Source: Pseudoips prasinana
Lineage: Eukaryota; Arthropoda; Insecta; Lepidoptera; Nolidae
Length of the DNA stretch: 64,000 nt
Assembly (NCBI GenBank): GCA_951640165.1
Contig: OX621243.1
Location: 4,216,001 to 4,280,000 of the forward strand
Reading direction: 5' to 3'
The position numbers and the translations under genes are program-made. Each line of letters starts with the position of its first letter. Position 1 is the stretch's first letter. Below, piece after piece: positions 10,147-21,980 of this stretch. The notes under the pieces are model-generated. The model ran no database searches and was not told the DNA's origin. It saw nothing but the letters and a program-made list of their open reading frames with translations.

Positions 10147-10363
10147 TAGAGTGCGTGAGCGGGAACCTAAGCGACTTCTTCAGAAACTTTTATAAGCTTT
10201 CATTTCATCATAGAACATTTTTTGCTTAAACTCACCATTTTAAAGATATTAGCGAAACACCTATAATTAAGGTCTTTCTCCCCTACTCCTCCCTCCGCCA
10301 CACCTCCTAGACGTCAGGAATTTTAGTATAAAAATTCACTTAGGTTCCCGCTCACGCACTCTA
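10147..10363. mobile_element. MITE with 25-bp terminal repeats and TA target
   Basis: The left end is TAGAGTGCGTGAGCGGGAAC followed by CTAAG, and the right end is its reverse complement at 10339-10363. The outermost TA fits a TA target duplication of Tc1/mariner type. The 217-bp element has no reading frame. Confidence 0.8.
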
Positions 10364-10914
10364 TACCCTCCTTTGAGTCATTCCTTAATCGGACTATTAG
10401 TCTATCAAGGTTGGAGAACAACCTCTACATTTTCTACTTCACGAAATTCGGAATTTGGATCTTAATGAAATAAAACGAAGGTGTTTGATTTAAAATTTTA
10501 TTCTATATATTCACATGATATTCATTCTAAGTAATATATTTTCTACTTAAACACACAGGAGATCCCATTTATATAAACAATTGAACACTTTGGGATCCTA
10601 GGGTAAGACTAGATACACTTCGTTCTAAAAATAAAGTGCTCCTTGACACTAAATAAAAGTCTTTAAAAATGTCAAAATATTGCTTATATTGAATACTATA
10701 TAGTATCATAGGGTAGCGATATTTCTTAATTATATACCTTATTTATAGGGCTGTAACTGAATATATATTTTATAAATTAATGGCCTTAATACAATAATAT
10801 CATACATATTTTCTTAGTAAATTTGAATATTAATTTACATGTCATTTAAATTCCAGGGCCATAGATATTCGCTAGATTTTATTATGAAATGAATATGAAT
10901 GACATTAAGACGCA

Positions 10915-11060
10915 GTGTAGGCAGGCTCCCTACAAGATGGACCGATGAATGACCTTTCTCGGCTCGCTGAAAGTCGCTACTTACAAAACTGACAATTGTG
11001 CAAATCTCTAAGGGGAGGCCTTTGTCCAGCAGTGGACGTTTTCGGCGGATAATAATTATG
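10915..11060 (+). repeat. RTE-like 3' end fragment
   Basis: The + strand has GCAGGCTCCCTACAAGATGG and TTTGTCCAGCAGTGGACG, then the ATGATG tail. It encodes a decayed version of the RTE C terminus. Confidence 0.6.
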
Positions 11061-11443
11061 ATGAATGATCGTAAGTCCAGTCGCTGGAAGAAGTCTGCCA
11101 CTTCTTAAATACCCAACATCAATTTTGTCAAAAATAATATTTATTTTCTGCGGATATAATATAATTAAATTTTGTTTTATGACAGTAAACGAGGCAAAAG
11201 AGGTGTGCAAAGATCGTGACAAATGGAAATCCGTTGTCTTTGCTTACCCCTCCGGGAAATAGGCGTGAGTCTATGTATGTTAAATATATTTATCATAAAC
11301 ATAACACTAATTCAAAGTTACCGCGTCCATTCGATCGCAGATACGCATTTCTTTAGTGGTCGGGCTTTAGCTATATAGTCTTCCCCCAAAAACCTTGACT
11401 GTGAAGATGTTGTCCAAATCTTAATAGCTGTTACTCAGAACTT

Positions 11444-11489
11444 AATTAGGGGAAATATTTGTGTACATACACAAATATTTCCCCTAATT
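11444..11489. repeat. Perfect hairpin, 22-bp arms
   Basis: Arms AATTAGGGGAAATATTTGTG+TA and its exact complement flank a 2-base loop (CA). There is no U-tract or gene next to it, so I do not read it as a terminator or an RNA gene. Confidence 0.85.
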
Positions 11490-11872
11490 CCTAATTCCTA
11501 ATAATCCCTTCTAATAGGATAGGATTTATTAAACATTGTTTTACCATACATTTACTTACTTTTAACTATTATAAGTTTTCGTATTTCACACATTTGGGGT
11601 GAAGTATTAACTTTTATAATTTTGTAGTAGTTTATAATGTAATATTTATTTATTTTCAAATTTCGGAAACGTAGGTACAGCTACGAGTAATTAGTTACAA
11701 AACATCAATATGATAAAGTTGGCCAATTACAAGTTTCCGTAAATAACTAAATTATATTACATATTACAAACATAGGTTAAATAACATTATATAAATTAAT
11801 TAAAATATATAAATCCACTGTGAAGAAAGAAAGAAATTTTACACATAGTCCTTTTGAAGTTGGAGATACTTG

Positions 11873-12049
11873 TCACACTAATATTGTAAAGGCGAAAGTT
11901 TGTGAGCGTGTATGTTTGTTACTTCTTCACGTCTAAACGGCTGGAGCGATTTTAATAGAATTTGTTATGGAGTTGGCTGACACCCTGAATTAGCATATAG
12001 GCTATAATTTATACATTTTAACGCGGGTAAAACCGCGGGGCACTACTAG
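11873..12049 (+). mobile_element. Short non-autonomous Helitron (family A)
   Basis: It begins TCACACTAATATTGTAAAGG and ends with the hairpin CGCGGGTAAAACCGCG followed by GGGCACTACTAG|T. A TC start, a 3' GC hairpin and a CTAG end are Helitron hallmarks. At 177 bp it has no Rep/helicase gene and would depend on a partner element. Confidence 0.8.
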
Positions 12050-12311
12050 TGTGAAATATATCCATGTCGACTCTCTGGCATTCAGTGTAGTGCAAACGAT
12101 TTGCCCTTATTAAGAGAGCATAATGTCTATATTGCTTTGGGTGGTGAGCGGAGGCCTATTTGTCCACCACCTCAGTAACATCCTTTGAACCATTCATAAT
12201 TTTCATTAGGATGCTGTAGAGGAAGCATGTGGAACTTACTGTAGCTGCTTTTATAGTTAGGTAGGTGGATTTTGTTGCGTTATTGTACCTTAAGAATTTC
12301 CAGTTTTTTTT

Positions 12312-12840
12312 CTAACCGTAGGTACTATATACATGTGTCATAGCTGAGGTCCCATACCAGAAAAGCGTATTCTTCTGCGTTCTGAGTGTCTCTAAATTAA
12401 TCCCAACTTTGCAAGCTGTATTGATTATGTTGTCTACGTGTGCACCAAAAATCAACTTGGAGTCAAATAGTACCCCAAAGTCCATTCTCACTCTGGAAAT
12501 GACTGTAGCCGCAAATTTGTATACATAGTTAATCGGGTTGGGTTTGCGAGCAAAAGGTAATACGTAGCACTTTTGGTGGTTTTCGAGGGAATATGTGTGA
12601 AAGCGGTCCAAATAACTTTGAAATGAGATAGCGGCCTCATAGGACGATATTTTAGCAAGATATTCATATTCATATAATATAATTTTTGAGTTAAAAAAAC
12701 AGGATACGATATCGATAAAGACAATGTTGAACAACAGAGATTCTAATAAGGATCCTGTGGTATCCCTGAGGGAACGCGCGTAGCCTGCGACGATTCACAA
12801 TTCAGTACCACAGTTAGACGCCTATTTTCATCATACGATA
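12312..12840 (-). pseudogene. Non-LTR retrotransposon RT relic
   Basis: From about 12800 downward it gives a broken VPQG box, an FNIVFIDI stretch, and NHQKCYVLPFARKPNPINY. RVRMDFGVLFDSKLIFGAHV then corresponds to the region after the RT active site. The YADD box itself is lost. Several frame changes show an old copy. Confidence 0.7.
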
Positions 12841-14220
12841 CAAACCATCTAAATAAATGACCTCGTATACATATATATTAGAAGATGAGATTTTATGGTA
12901 TGATGTGGTTTCGGTTTTAATGTCATATAAATAGGGTAATGATAGGGTGGTATTAATCAAAAATCTTTCTTTTTGTTTTATACAAATCTCAAGCAAAAAT
13001 ACCGATTGCACAGGAAAATAGTTATCTCCAAATATTATTATCTTAGCAGCAATTTAAGTTAATGACACATTGCTATTTATTTAACACTGGATTATTTCTG
13101 AAAATTAATTTGTTTCTGGCACTCGCATGCTGATATTGCGGCACGCTCACTTCGCTCGCTCGGCTCGTGAATTGTATGGTCGCAATTCTAACCTAAACTA
13201 CTTTTCTTGAAGCGAAATACATTTTCAGTTGCGCCCGGGTAGGTTATAGTTTGATATGGAAATTATTTAGTTGATGAATATAAATGATGGGCGATCAGTT
13301 TTTTGATATGCATTTAAAAATATCCCTTATTAATATATCAAATCATCACATTATGTACATTTTTATCAATATATACAAAACGATATTGTTGTAAGTTGGT
13401 AACGCGTTTATCAATATTATATTTCTCCTTACAAATTATATAATACAAAATATAATGTAATATTTAGAAATACAATTTATTTTTGACATAATAATATATG
13501 ATTTCTCAATTCAATAACTGTAACTTTTATTCGTATAAGTATTCAAAGGAACATTGTCAACGCGAACTGCAAGACAAGTTGATAAGGTGTTTTTAAGTAC
13601 AAAATGATGACAACACATTGAAAACTGTACCAAAAATAAAATAAATCATTAATTTAGATATAAAGATAGATATAAAGATTTATCATCTTAAATTTGTGAC
13701 CACATATTTCTAAGTACACACATAATTCTAAGTATTGATTTAACAATCAATACTTAGAATTATTATTTTAGAGCCTTTGTTTCCGTAAATAAAATCATAT
13801 TATGTGAATATTCCGATTATAATACATACAGGGATATTCCAATTAGATAGTGTATACATATAATAGGGATTAATTTTTGGCACCGGTCAGTACGATTATA
13901 CTCCGCTCAACTTATCTATGAATTTATCATTAGCCTCTAAACATCGATTTAGTATGATGATAGCTGTCTTGCTTTTTTGTCGTATAGCTTGGTGTCAGAG
14001 CTGTTCAAGCAAGTCAAGTACGCCATTCACATGGCTTAAGGTACCCTACGAAGCCTGGAGACGCTGAGAAATTAAATAATTTTGATAGTCACCCATCTAT
14101 AGTCGAACCGCGTGCCTAGGTGCTTTGTTTCGCCGTCCACTTATGGGCCGGTGAGTCCAACTGGCTATAAGCGCCTCAATGTGGCCTCAATTCAAATAAT
14201 GTTAATATTACATGAATCTA
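12841..14220. other. AT-rich intergenic DNA
   Basis: No gene and no conserved peptide on either strand. The only structure I see is a perfect hairpin at 13722-13763 (19-bp arms starting ATAATTCTAAGTATTGATT, 4-base loop TAAC). Confidence 0.5.
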
Positions 14221-14225
14221 TATAT

Positions 14226-14270
14226 ACAACGTGTAACAGAAAGAGTGAACGTAACTTAAGGGGCATATAC
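14226..14270 (-). repeat. Helitron family C fragment
   Basis: ACAACGTGTAACAGAAAG and GTGAACGTAACTTAAGG here are the inverted version of 16563-16603 in the element at 16532-16859. Only this piece is kept. Confidence 0.55.
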
Positions 14271-15407
14271 AGTCTCCTTAAGCCTACCTATACACAAAAT
14301 CTCATACCGAAATACCATCATTTTAATCTTGATCGTAAAATAATATACCATTCAATATATCGACAAGTATTTTTATCGATATAACGAACATCCGTACTAA
14401 CACAGCACAGCTGATTCTGATTTACGCTAGAAATTGTTTGACATACCCTCTGTGTTTCTATGCACGCCTGGTAGTTTGATTCCGATTGCACTCACTACAC
14501 ATATTGTGTTTTATTTTCGAGTTATGTTTTTATTTATAGCACTGCTGAATAGCTATTGGATACTTTACATCGTATAAGTACGTGATACACAAACACATTA
14601 CGAGAATCTTTTTATAGTTTAACTTCTAGTTGAAGTTGTTTTTAGTACTGATGGAAGAATTTCATTATTTCACGTTCACTAAAATCTGCACCGACACCGA
14701 AAGCTTAACTCTAAGACTTGCCAACTAACACAAGTCTCTCTCATGTACAACATATTCATAGAATCGTAAAGCTTTCATGTTTCTTAGTTATAAAGAGGCG
14801 TGGCCTCCATCGCGACACTGTACCTTTCACGACATAGGTTCCTCGTAATTAAACAGCCTTAAATTCTGTGACCTATGAATCCTCATCATCACAAAGTGCA
14901 CGTCTGAGGCTATTCTTTCATAGATGAATGCACGAAATTTTCAAAATTATTACGATCACTAAACGACATAGTTAAGGATTTCGCGGAACACTTTACTCAT
15001 TACTAAACGACATTTTAGACGATTTAGTAACTAAACACGACCTAAATAGACAGCAGTTTACGAACAACTGATGATTTTAATATTTTTATTAAATAAATGA
15101 AATTGCACAATATTTGATGAATTTGGCGGCTTTCTTCGAACGCGGCCCCTTTGGCGGCGTCTTTGAGTCCACTCAAAAGAGCCGCCTAGGTATCGACGAC
15201 GCGCGCGGCTAGCTTAAATGAATATTAAAAGATATTTAACCGTTTATTATTCACCTACATCAACTCTTTGATTTTGCCGCCATATTAGTGTAACTTTGGA
15301 TATAATCAGGACGGAATTTGAAATGTCCCCTACTGTTCATATGAGCCTAGTACATTATTCATATTTTTTTATTTGTATGTATTGTATGAATAATTAATAT
15401 GTCGTTA

Positions 15408-15450
15408 CACCTTTAAAATTTAGAGTGTATCACTCTAAATTTTAAAGGTG
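15408..15450. repeat. Perfect hairpin, 20-bp arms
   Basis: The arms CACCTTTAAAATTTAGAGTG and CACTCTAAATTTTAAAGGTG pair exactly around a TAT loop. No gene is adjacent. Confidence 0.85.
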
Positions 15451-15459
15451 GATTTGAAA

Positions 15460-15790
15460 GTGCCCCTGCACTTTCTATTCCATCACTCTCATGATCTGAT
15501 GGGACTACTCGCGATACGATCGGAAAGAGGTCAGGCACAGGAACGACGGCTTTACGTGCTCTCCGAGGCATGGGGGTGTAATATGGTCAACTCCCAGACT
15601 TCGGGCTGATACTGAGAAATTTCTTTTTACGGAAAAATCCCATAATCACTTTTTGGCCCGACCCGGGAATTGAACCCAGGACTTCATTATTCCCATAATC
15701 ACTTTTTGGCCCGACCCGGGATTTGAACCCAGGACTTTATTATCTGCAGTTGAACACGCTACCGCTAGACCAATGAGTTCGAACACATTC
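15460..15790 (-). mobile_element. tRNA-derived SINE, family 3
   Basis: On the - strand it has a tRNA-like head with a B box (GGGTTCAAATCCCGG), then a body with GGAAAGAGGTCAGGCACAG and GTGCTCTCCGAGGCATGGG in + strand terms. An internal 53-bp unit is duplicated in tandem (15638-15690 and 15691-15743), doubling the B box. Related copies are at 24398, 28675, 45615, 51790, 52605, about 55990 and 62580. Confidence 0.7.
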
Positions 15791-16531
15791 AAATGGCGCG
15801 GCGTGGGTGCGGGGCCGCTTTGATGAATATTAAAAAATATTTAACATTTATTATTTACCTACATCAATCCTTTGTATTCGCCGCCGTATTAGAGTTCCTT
15901 GCGACAAAATCAGGACGGAATTCGAAATGTCCCCTAATGTTCATATGAGCCTAGTACATTATTCATATTTTTTCGTAATTTATCAGTAGTCGTACCGCGT
16001 GTGTTTATCTGGTTAGTTTGTATAGTTTGCATTAAAAATTAAGTACCTATTCGTTTCCGGCCAGATTAAATTCACATACTGAAAGAAAAATTTAATATTC
16101 TTACTATTTAACACACAAAAAAATATCTGCAGTTACACAAGTCAATTAAATTATTTATTTCTCCTAGATCCAATATCTTGCGAAATATCAATTTAAATTT
16201 AATTAAGTGATTCTTCCTAGTTATCAAATTTGTATGAATGATTAAAATTTCGTTACAGGAACCTTTAAAAACTAGAGCAAAAATTCAGTTAAACATTTGA
16301 TTGAATCTTAAAATAAACACGTGTAATAAATTATGTGACTGTACAGAACCACACTTTTTATTTACAGTCTAAGTAGTAGTACCCAAAGAGTTCGCGGTAA
16401 GGTTCATTACCCTTGCGGTTGAGTTTTTAGTGTTGTTCATAATGTCGGTAATCTTACTTGTTGATTTAGGTTGTCGATAGAAAAATAAATTACTAGTTGA
16501 ATAAAAAATGATTATTTCTGTTTGAAGTTTC

Positions 16532-16859
16532 GTCCATAGGTAGCCGTCCTGATACCCTATAACCCCCTTAAGTTACGTTCACACTTTCTGTTACACGTTG
16601 TATAAAAATCAATGCCACTTTTCGTTGTAATGTCATAACTCAACAACGCCTTTACCGATTTGGCTAATTTTGGTCTTGAATTATTCGTGGAAGTCCAGGA
16701 AACGTTTGTACGTAGAGAAAATAAAAAAAAAGTCTTGAAAAAGTGTAAAATCAACATCTTTTAGCAATTTAAAATATTTTGTTGTTTGAATGAACTAAAT
16801 AATCATTTTTTTTATTACTATGCCTTATAAGTACGTAGCGAAGCACGTACCGGGCCGCT
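16532..16859 (+). mobile_element. Non-autonomous Helitron, family C
   Basis: The 3' end is the hairpin TACGTAGCGAAGCACGTA followed by CCGGGCCGCTAG and T. The 5' end is less certain; TCCATAGGTAGCCGTCC at 16532 is the likely TC start. It has no coding capacity. Confidence 0.65.
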
Positions 16860-17972
16860 AGTATTATATAAAATATAAATATAATAAATTATATTTTTCT
16901 GTGCGGCGCCTGTGATCAATCTTGAAGCAAAATATCTTCTGTTTTTTTTTCAACAATTTAGTAAGAGGAGTAGCTTATCCGATGCACACTTAAAACTATG
17001 TTGTTTTGGAAATAAATTTGCAAGGGATATTAGTATGATCAGTATATTGTTTTAGGTAAAATTAGAAGATCAGAATATTCTCTTTTTGTGACATAGTCTT
17101 ATGTCACAATTTTATTTCAAATTCATTAACATGTTCAGCCCTGCGAATGGTTTCTACTTAAAACTGATACTCTACGAGATAGATTTTTGTTCAATATTTA
17201 TTTGCAATTTTTGGAGGGTCATACATGCTACAAAAAGGATTAGCCTTATTTATTATTATATATTGCCCTAATCTTCAAATCCATGGATATGAGAAATACA
17301 TGTATATAAGAAAATAGCAGCTACTAATCTCATTTAACGATAAATGATGTTGAAATATAGCCAATGTCGTGCTCCAAATTAATGAAAACTTATTTTTATT
17401 AAGAAAAGAAAAATATATATAATTCTATTTTGTTCTTAGCTTAGAATATTGTACATAATTTTACTGAGTAAATAATAATCGTAGATATTTTTTTACGGTT
17501 GGTCATTAAGCTTTAGAACCACTGTATAAATTGAAGTCTACTTTTTGGTGTTAATATTCCTTTTTATAAATATATCTACAAATTTACAATTTCGCTTATT
17601 CTCTATAGTGACTTATTTTTATGTTTAGTATAGGCATACATAAATGTCCCCAAATATAATAAATATACAAAGAAACCATTGAAGTCTAAGGCTACATTTT
17701 CTTTATATATTATAGTTCGTTTATATATTGTTTTTATAAAGTAACTAAATATAAGTATAAAATGTATTTATGTCCTTTTTTCTAATATCTTTTCTGAATA
17801 GCTATCTCACATATATAAAGTCGTAAAATCCTAATTAGTACCTATTTACGTTAAATATCATATTTATATAATTTGCCTTAATATTATAATACTCGTACAT
17901 TTGTTTTCTAATAAAAAGTAATGTCTTCAAATTTATAATTATTTTACAAAAAAATGGCACGTTTTTGGCACT
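16860..17972. other. 3' flank of the GABA-B receptor gene
   Basis: This is AT-rich DNA downstream of the receptor's stop codon, which reads to the left. It may hold the 3' UTR. AATAAA on the - strand occurs, for example near 17394 and 17247, but nothing decides which is used. No other gene is visible. Confidence 0.4.
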
Positions 17973-18878
17973 TCATTCATTACAATTTCTGGATGAAGGA
18001 CCGGGTCGAGCATCTTCGGTAGATTTCCATCTGCTTTCCAAAATCGCTTTAGTCTTGTTATCCTGGTTGACATTTTGGTGACTGTACCTCCTCTGCTCCT
18101 CGAAGGCCCTGGACGTGACATTGAAAACACTGTCAGCACTGGTTTTCCTCCTCGTATCGAGAGCCGTTAAACTATTACCAGCAGACGGTGATATCCTATG
18201 TGGAAAACGTGGCGATCCTTTAAACTTCTCGCAGGAGTTCTGATGTGACATTGGCTTTTTATGCGTTGCTGGCAACACGAAGTTGACTTTCGTTTCTGGT
18301 TCAGCTATATACTTTTGTGTACCTGAAGTTGAAGGCTCGAAAGAGCAGGACGGTTCGTCATCAGTCACTCGTATGATAGGGCCACTTTTCGCGTACGATT
18401 CCCGTCGTAACTTTAGCTCTGGATGTGGAACATGAAGTGTATTGCAGGATAAAACCATGGAGTGCTTTCTATTCCCCGGCACTAGCCCCGCTATCATTCC
18501 GACGTGCATTTTCAAAGCAGCAGCTATACTCTGCCCTGTTGGGTCTGCGATGGACATTGTAGATGCTTTTCTACTTGAAGGTCTACTGCCGCCAAAGAAG
18601 CTTTTAATCCTGCTAAGTATTCCTGTATGCTCCTCTCTCTTGTTTAGGCATAGGTTATATAGATCTATTGCTGGTTGGGACTTTCTGAAGTTAAGTTTTG
18701 GCTGTGAACTGAAGCTGACCGAGTTTCGTCCTCGGAAAACGTCGGTGGAGGGCCAGCTAGCGCGGGGTATGACTGGCGGGAGGACTGAGAGGAGGAGCAT
18801 GGGTAGTCCTCCGCTGACGCTTGGTGTTCGTTCGTTGGCTCTGGCTAGGCCCTCTTCGTCTACTGTGTTTAATTCGGT
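17973..18878 (-). CDS. GABA-B-R3: GABA-B receptor subtype 3, terminal exon (cytoplasmic tail)
   Basis: This exon encodes the last 301 residues of the receptor (675-975 of the visible part) and the TAA stop at 17973-17975. The acceptor CTCTCACAG precedes 18878, and the phase matches the donor at 19367. The tail is cytoplasmic and low in predicted structure. It carries LLLSVLPPVIPRASWPS, SRPSSRKAST and SPRFPHRIS, blocks I recognise from the long C-terminal tail of the insect GABA-B-R3 subtype. These separate it from R1 and R2. Four basophilic kinase-type sites are present: SRKAS, LRRES, TRRKTS and QRRYS. A single 906-base exon without stops argues for an active gene. Domain function is known for the family; the subtype call is from remembered similarity. 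Confidence 0.88.
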   Translation of the reverse strand, partial: TELNTVDEEGLARANERTPSVSGGLPMLLLSVLPPVIPRASWPSTDVFRGRNSVSFSSQPKLNFRKSQPAIDLYNLCLNKREEHTGILSRIKSFFGGSRPSSRKASTMSIADPTGQSIAAALKMHVGMIAGLVPGNRKHSMVLSCNTLHVPHPELKLRRESYAKSGPIIRVTDDEPSCSFEPSTSGTQKYIAEPETKVNFVLPATHKKPMSHQNSCEKFKGSPRFPHRISPSAGNSLTALDTRRKTSADSVFNVTSRAFEEQRRYSHQNVNQDNKTKAILESRWKSTEDARPGPSSRNCNE

Positions 18879-19366
18879 CTGTGAGAGAAACATATAAAAG
18901 GTAAGTTAAAATAGAAATACATTGGGTTTGCTGATACAGAGCATTTCTGTATCTAACTTTCAGTGATGCCTTGGAAAGTAAAGTTTTCGAGGAGTCATCA
19001 GATTAAATAGTAGGCATAGTATTTCTTATTATAAACTACTTTTTTATAATGGGCTGTGTTATATATACAAAGCTTTATCATTAGTGAGGCAATAGTTACC
19101 GGCAAAAGGAACTAATACGTAGCTGAATGGTTTTTGACCCACTTAAGAATAAGGCTCACAAGGCCTAAAAGGTAGCTCCAATAACTTGATACTGTGATAG
19201 ACTAAGTTACCGAAATAAACTATCCGAATTGAATATAAAACCCTCTGGTACGGTGGTTGTGCTGCAAGTATATTGGTTTAAGTTTGGAAATGGGTATCTC
19301 TTATACCTTACATGACTAGAAGATTAAGATTAAATTACTTTAGACACGGAAATATAATAAACTCAC

Positions 19367-19596
19367 TCTTTTATGCAATGCTATCGAGCCGCTAGAACTG
19401 CTAGTCGACTCCAAAGGTTCTGCCAACAATTTTTCCAATCTCCCTATTTCCTTGTCCAGCGCAGCCACTTCTCTCTTGTAAACTCTATTTTGTATCTCTA
19501 TTCTGAAATGTAGTTCCTGTGTCTCGTCTGTCACAAATCTTCTGGTCTTACATTCTAGCCTTAGTCCCATGCTTTGGATTACAGGATCGTCTTCGG
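19367..19596 (-). CDS. GABA-B-R3: GABA-B receptor subtype 3, coiled-coil exon
   Basis: Residues about 598-674 of the visible protein. It begins just after the seventh membrane helix with EDDPVIQSMGLRLECKTRRF. A heptad-rich coiled coil follows (VYKREVAALDKEIGRLEKLL), then a Ser-rich stretch. In GABA-B receptors this cytoplasmic coiled coil helps pair subunits and controls surface delivery. The acceptor is TTTCACAG before 19596, with 2 bases completing a Ser codon from the 23778 exon. The donor is AGA|GTGAGT at 19366. The upstream intron of 4.2 kb contains the nested Helitron array. Confidence 0.88.
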
Positions 19597-20489
19597 CTGT
19601 GAAATAAAGTTGAAATTTAAATTGCAGAATATCTGTTTAAAAAAACATAAAACAGACTATAACTTCTCTTTTAGTCAATCGAATGGTGCGAAATTAATAT
19701 GGAAGCATTCCGAAAACATGCCCTATCGATCAAAAAAATAATTAAGGAAAATCGGCTTACAAACAGCGAAGAAAGTAAAATACACTGAAAAAAACCTACA
19801 TTATATACATTAAAAAAAAACCTACAGTTGAATGATGACCTCCTTCTTTTGAAGTCGTTTCAAAAGGGTGTCAAAAGGTGTTTTTAAACTTTTATTTTAT
19901 TTTCCTCAAAACACTTGACAAAGACACTATAGTTGTAGGGGAATAATTAATCGCTAATCCTGATTATCCAAGTAAGGATAACGGGTCTCACTGTAAAATA
20001 TTGAATTGTCATCGGTCCTTGATAAGTATGTCAAATTTGGATTTAATCAGATGTTATGAAGAAGATCAAAACCATGTTCAAAGTTTCCGTTATTATATTG
20101 ACCATTTAACATTTAGACCGCCAGAGACAAAACGAATCCCTGTATTGCCGACACATAACTTGGCAAGAATCGTTAGATGCGCAGAACTCCTTATTTGGGT
20201 CTCTTTAGTTATCATGCGGGGAGTGAGCACTTTTTGTTGCACTAAGTGTACCTGCGCAGACTTAACTACACCAAAACCTTGCCAAGTTACGTGCCGGCAA
20301 CTGTGCCCCCAGCGCTAAAGCACTAATTCAGTGAAAATAGGTACAAAAAACTAGGGATTCCAACACCTCTACTATGTATTTATTGCATGTTATGAGGCAC
20401 CGATTATTTAAAACATATTTGTGACATTGACGTACAAGGTAAGTTAATTTTTACGTATTTGTATAGAACGAGTATGTAAAGCGGAATTG

Positions 20490-20700
20490 TTAGGATCATG
20501 CCAAATTTAGCGAGGAAGAGGGACGGAACACTGAGAGACAGAGAAGGTAAGCGTTGATGCATTACAGGGGGTCCCCTTGGACCTACATCACAGTCGCAAC
20601 TCTCAAAATCTGTCGAGTGTTCCCTCCTCTACCACGCAATGGACCCGGTTTCCGCACGGCGAATCCATAGAATGCTAAGAACTAAGTTTAGCATAGAATA
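20490..20700. repeat. Interspersed repeat family D
   Basis: Shared with 46500-46700 and 59098-59277. Common marks are GAACACTGAGAGACAGAGAAG, ACAGGGGG, TGTCGAGTGTTCC and GACCCGGTTTCCGCACGG, ending near AATGCTAAGAACTAAG. It has no coding frame. The class is not clear to me. Confidence 0.65.
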
Positions 20701-21055
20701 TATATTGTAATAACCTCCAATAGGTTTGAACTCGCTGAGACCTATTCTAAGGTAAGTAAAGGGAAAACTGTCTATTCGTGGAGACCTGTAATTGGCCTAT
20801 AATTACTATTGATAGCTTTTTATAACTGTTTTTTATGTGCTGTTGGTCTTCCTTAATATTAAATATTAAATAAATAATAAAATCGTAGGAAAGTCAAAAC
20901 TGTACATTGAATATTTTTTTAAAGGACACCGTTAGTGTGATCTACAATCGATATCCAAGCCAAAAATATAGTTTTTAGGTTTTTGTCTATTTGTCTGTTT
21001 ATCTGTATGTATGTCCTGGCTAAACTCAAAAAGTACTACATGGATTTACTTCAAA

Positions 21056-21980
21056 GGAGACCTTTTTGGGCCCACTGGCAACGGTTACGTATATTGATCA
21101 CATCATTCTTAAAAAATATACCGAAATTATTACAACAAATGAGTTCAAACTTGTAAAGATATGTAACCGGAATCAAAAATCATTAAAAAAAAGTACTTTT
21201 TTGATATTCGGTTACGGCTTGCCGCCATTTATACAAAAAATGGCGAGGATTGCAAGCTTTTAGGGAATTCCTTAATTTTCAGGAAATTAGAATTGATTTG
21301 TAGCCTTCTGGCACGTGAACTGTTTAGCTCCATAACAATTAAATTGTTGCGATTTCATACTTATGTAAATATATATAAAACGGATGGGAAGAATAATAAT
21401 AATATGTAGTTCTCACAACAATGGATTATTTGAAGTGAAATAATCTTTAGCGGCGTAGAGAATTTTTCTTGGGATGGGTATAAAATGTTAAACTCACGTC
21501 AAGACATAATATTTCCAGTCCATTTATATACTTTTCTCACAGATATGTACGGTTATGAATGGGACAATCGAGGAATTATATAATGATTATTGGCAACCCT
21601 GAACACTTAACGTCACGTCACTCCTACATTTTCTTTAAATTGTGTGAATGTATTTTTCTTAGTTTCTCGTATTTCTTTGAAATATTTGTCGAAAATGGCT
21701 TCAATACGTTCAACTCTTAGCGAACAGAACCGTTGTGTCAGTTGTGCTGTACGGTTTCAACGCAATGTGCAAAGACAATTACTGTCTGAGACAGCTGTAG
21801 TTCTGTGTCAACTTGCTACTATGTGGATTTCATGTTTAAATTGTCATATTTCTCAGGATTCCGGTTAGACATCCTAAAACTAATACTACCCCATCATAAC
21901 GAACAAATTGACATAGGTTTCATTAATAAACGCGAGAATTTTTGGTGGGCCCATTGGCCATAGAAAAAGGAATGGTCTCC
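21056..21980. mobile_element. 0.92-kb insert with inverted ends, unclassified
   Basis: It interrupts the family B Helitron. The ends read GGAGACCTTTTTGGGCCC and, inverted, GGAGACCATTCC with GGGCCCA a little further in. The target duplication is unclear, since AAA and TTT flank the two ends. I see no transposase; the longest frame inside (near 21700-21868) has no recognisable motif. Confidence 0.6.

Larger units (their letters stand above)
15210..15974. repeat. Diverged direct repeats flanking a hairpin and a SINE
   Basis: 15210-15372 and 15818-15974 are direct repeats. Both contain ATGAATATTAAAA, GCCGCC, AATCAGGACGGAATT and TGTTCATATGAGCCTAGTAC. Between them lie the hairpin at 15408-15450 and a SINE at 15460-15790. 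The repeats could be a segmental duplication or remnants of terminal repeats. No coding sequence lies between them. Confidence 0.7.

Noticed and set aside
18442..18897. Open frame of 151 codons on the + strand
   Set aside because: It is the antisense shadow of the receptor's tail exon, whose - strand frame is supported by splice sites and similarity.
20001..20318. Cys-rich open frame of 105 codons near the coiled-coil exon
   Set aside because: No signal peptide, no splice sites that fit, and no family resemblance; it is probably accidental.
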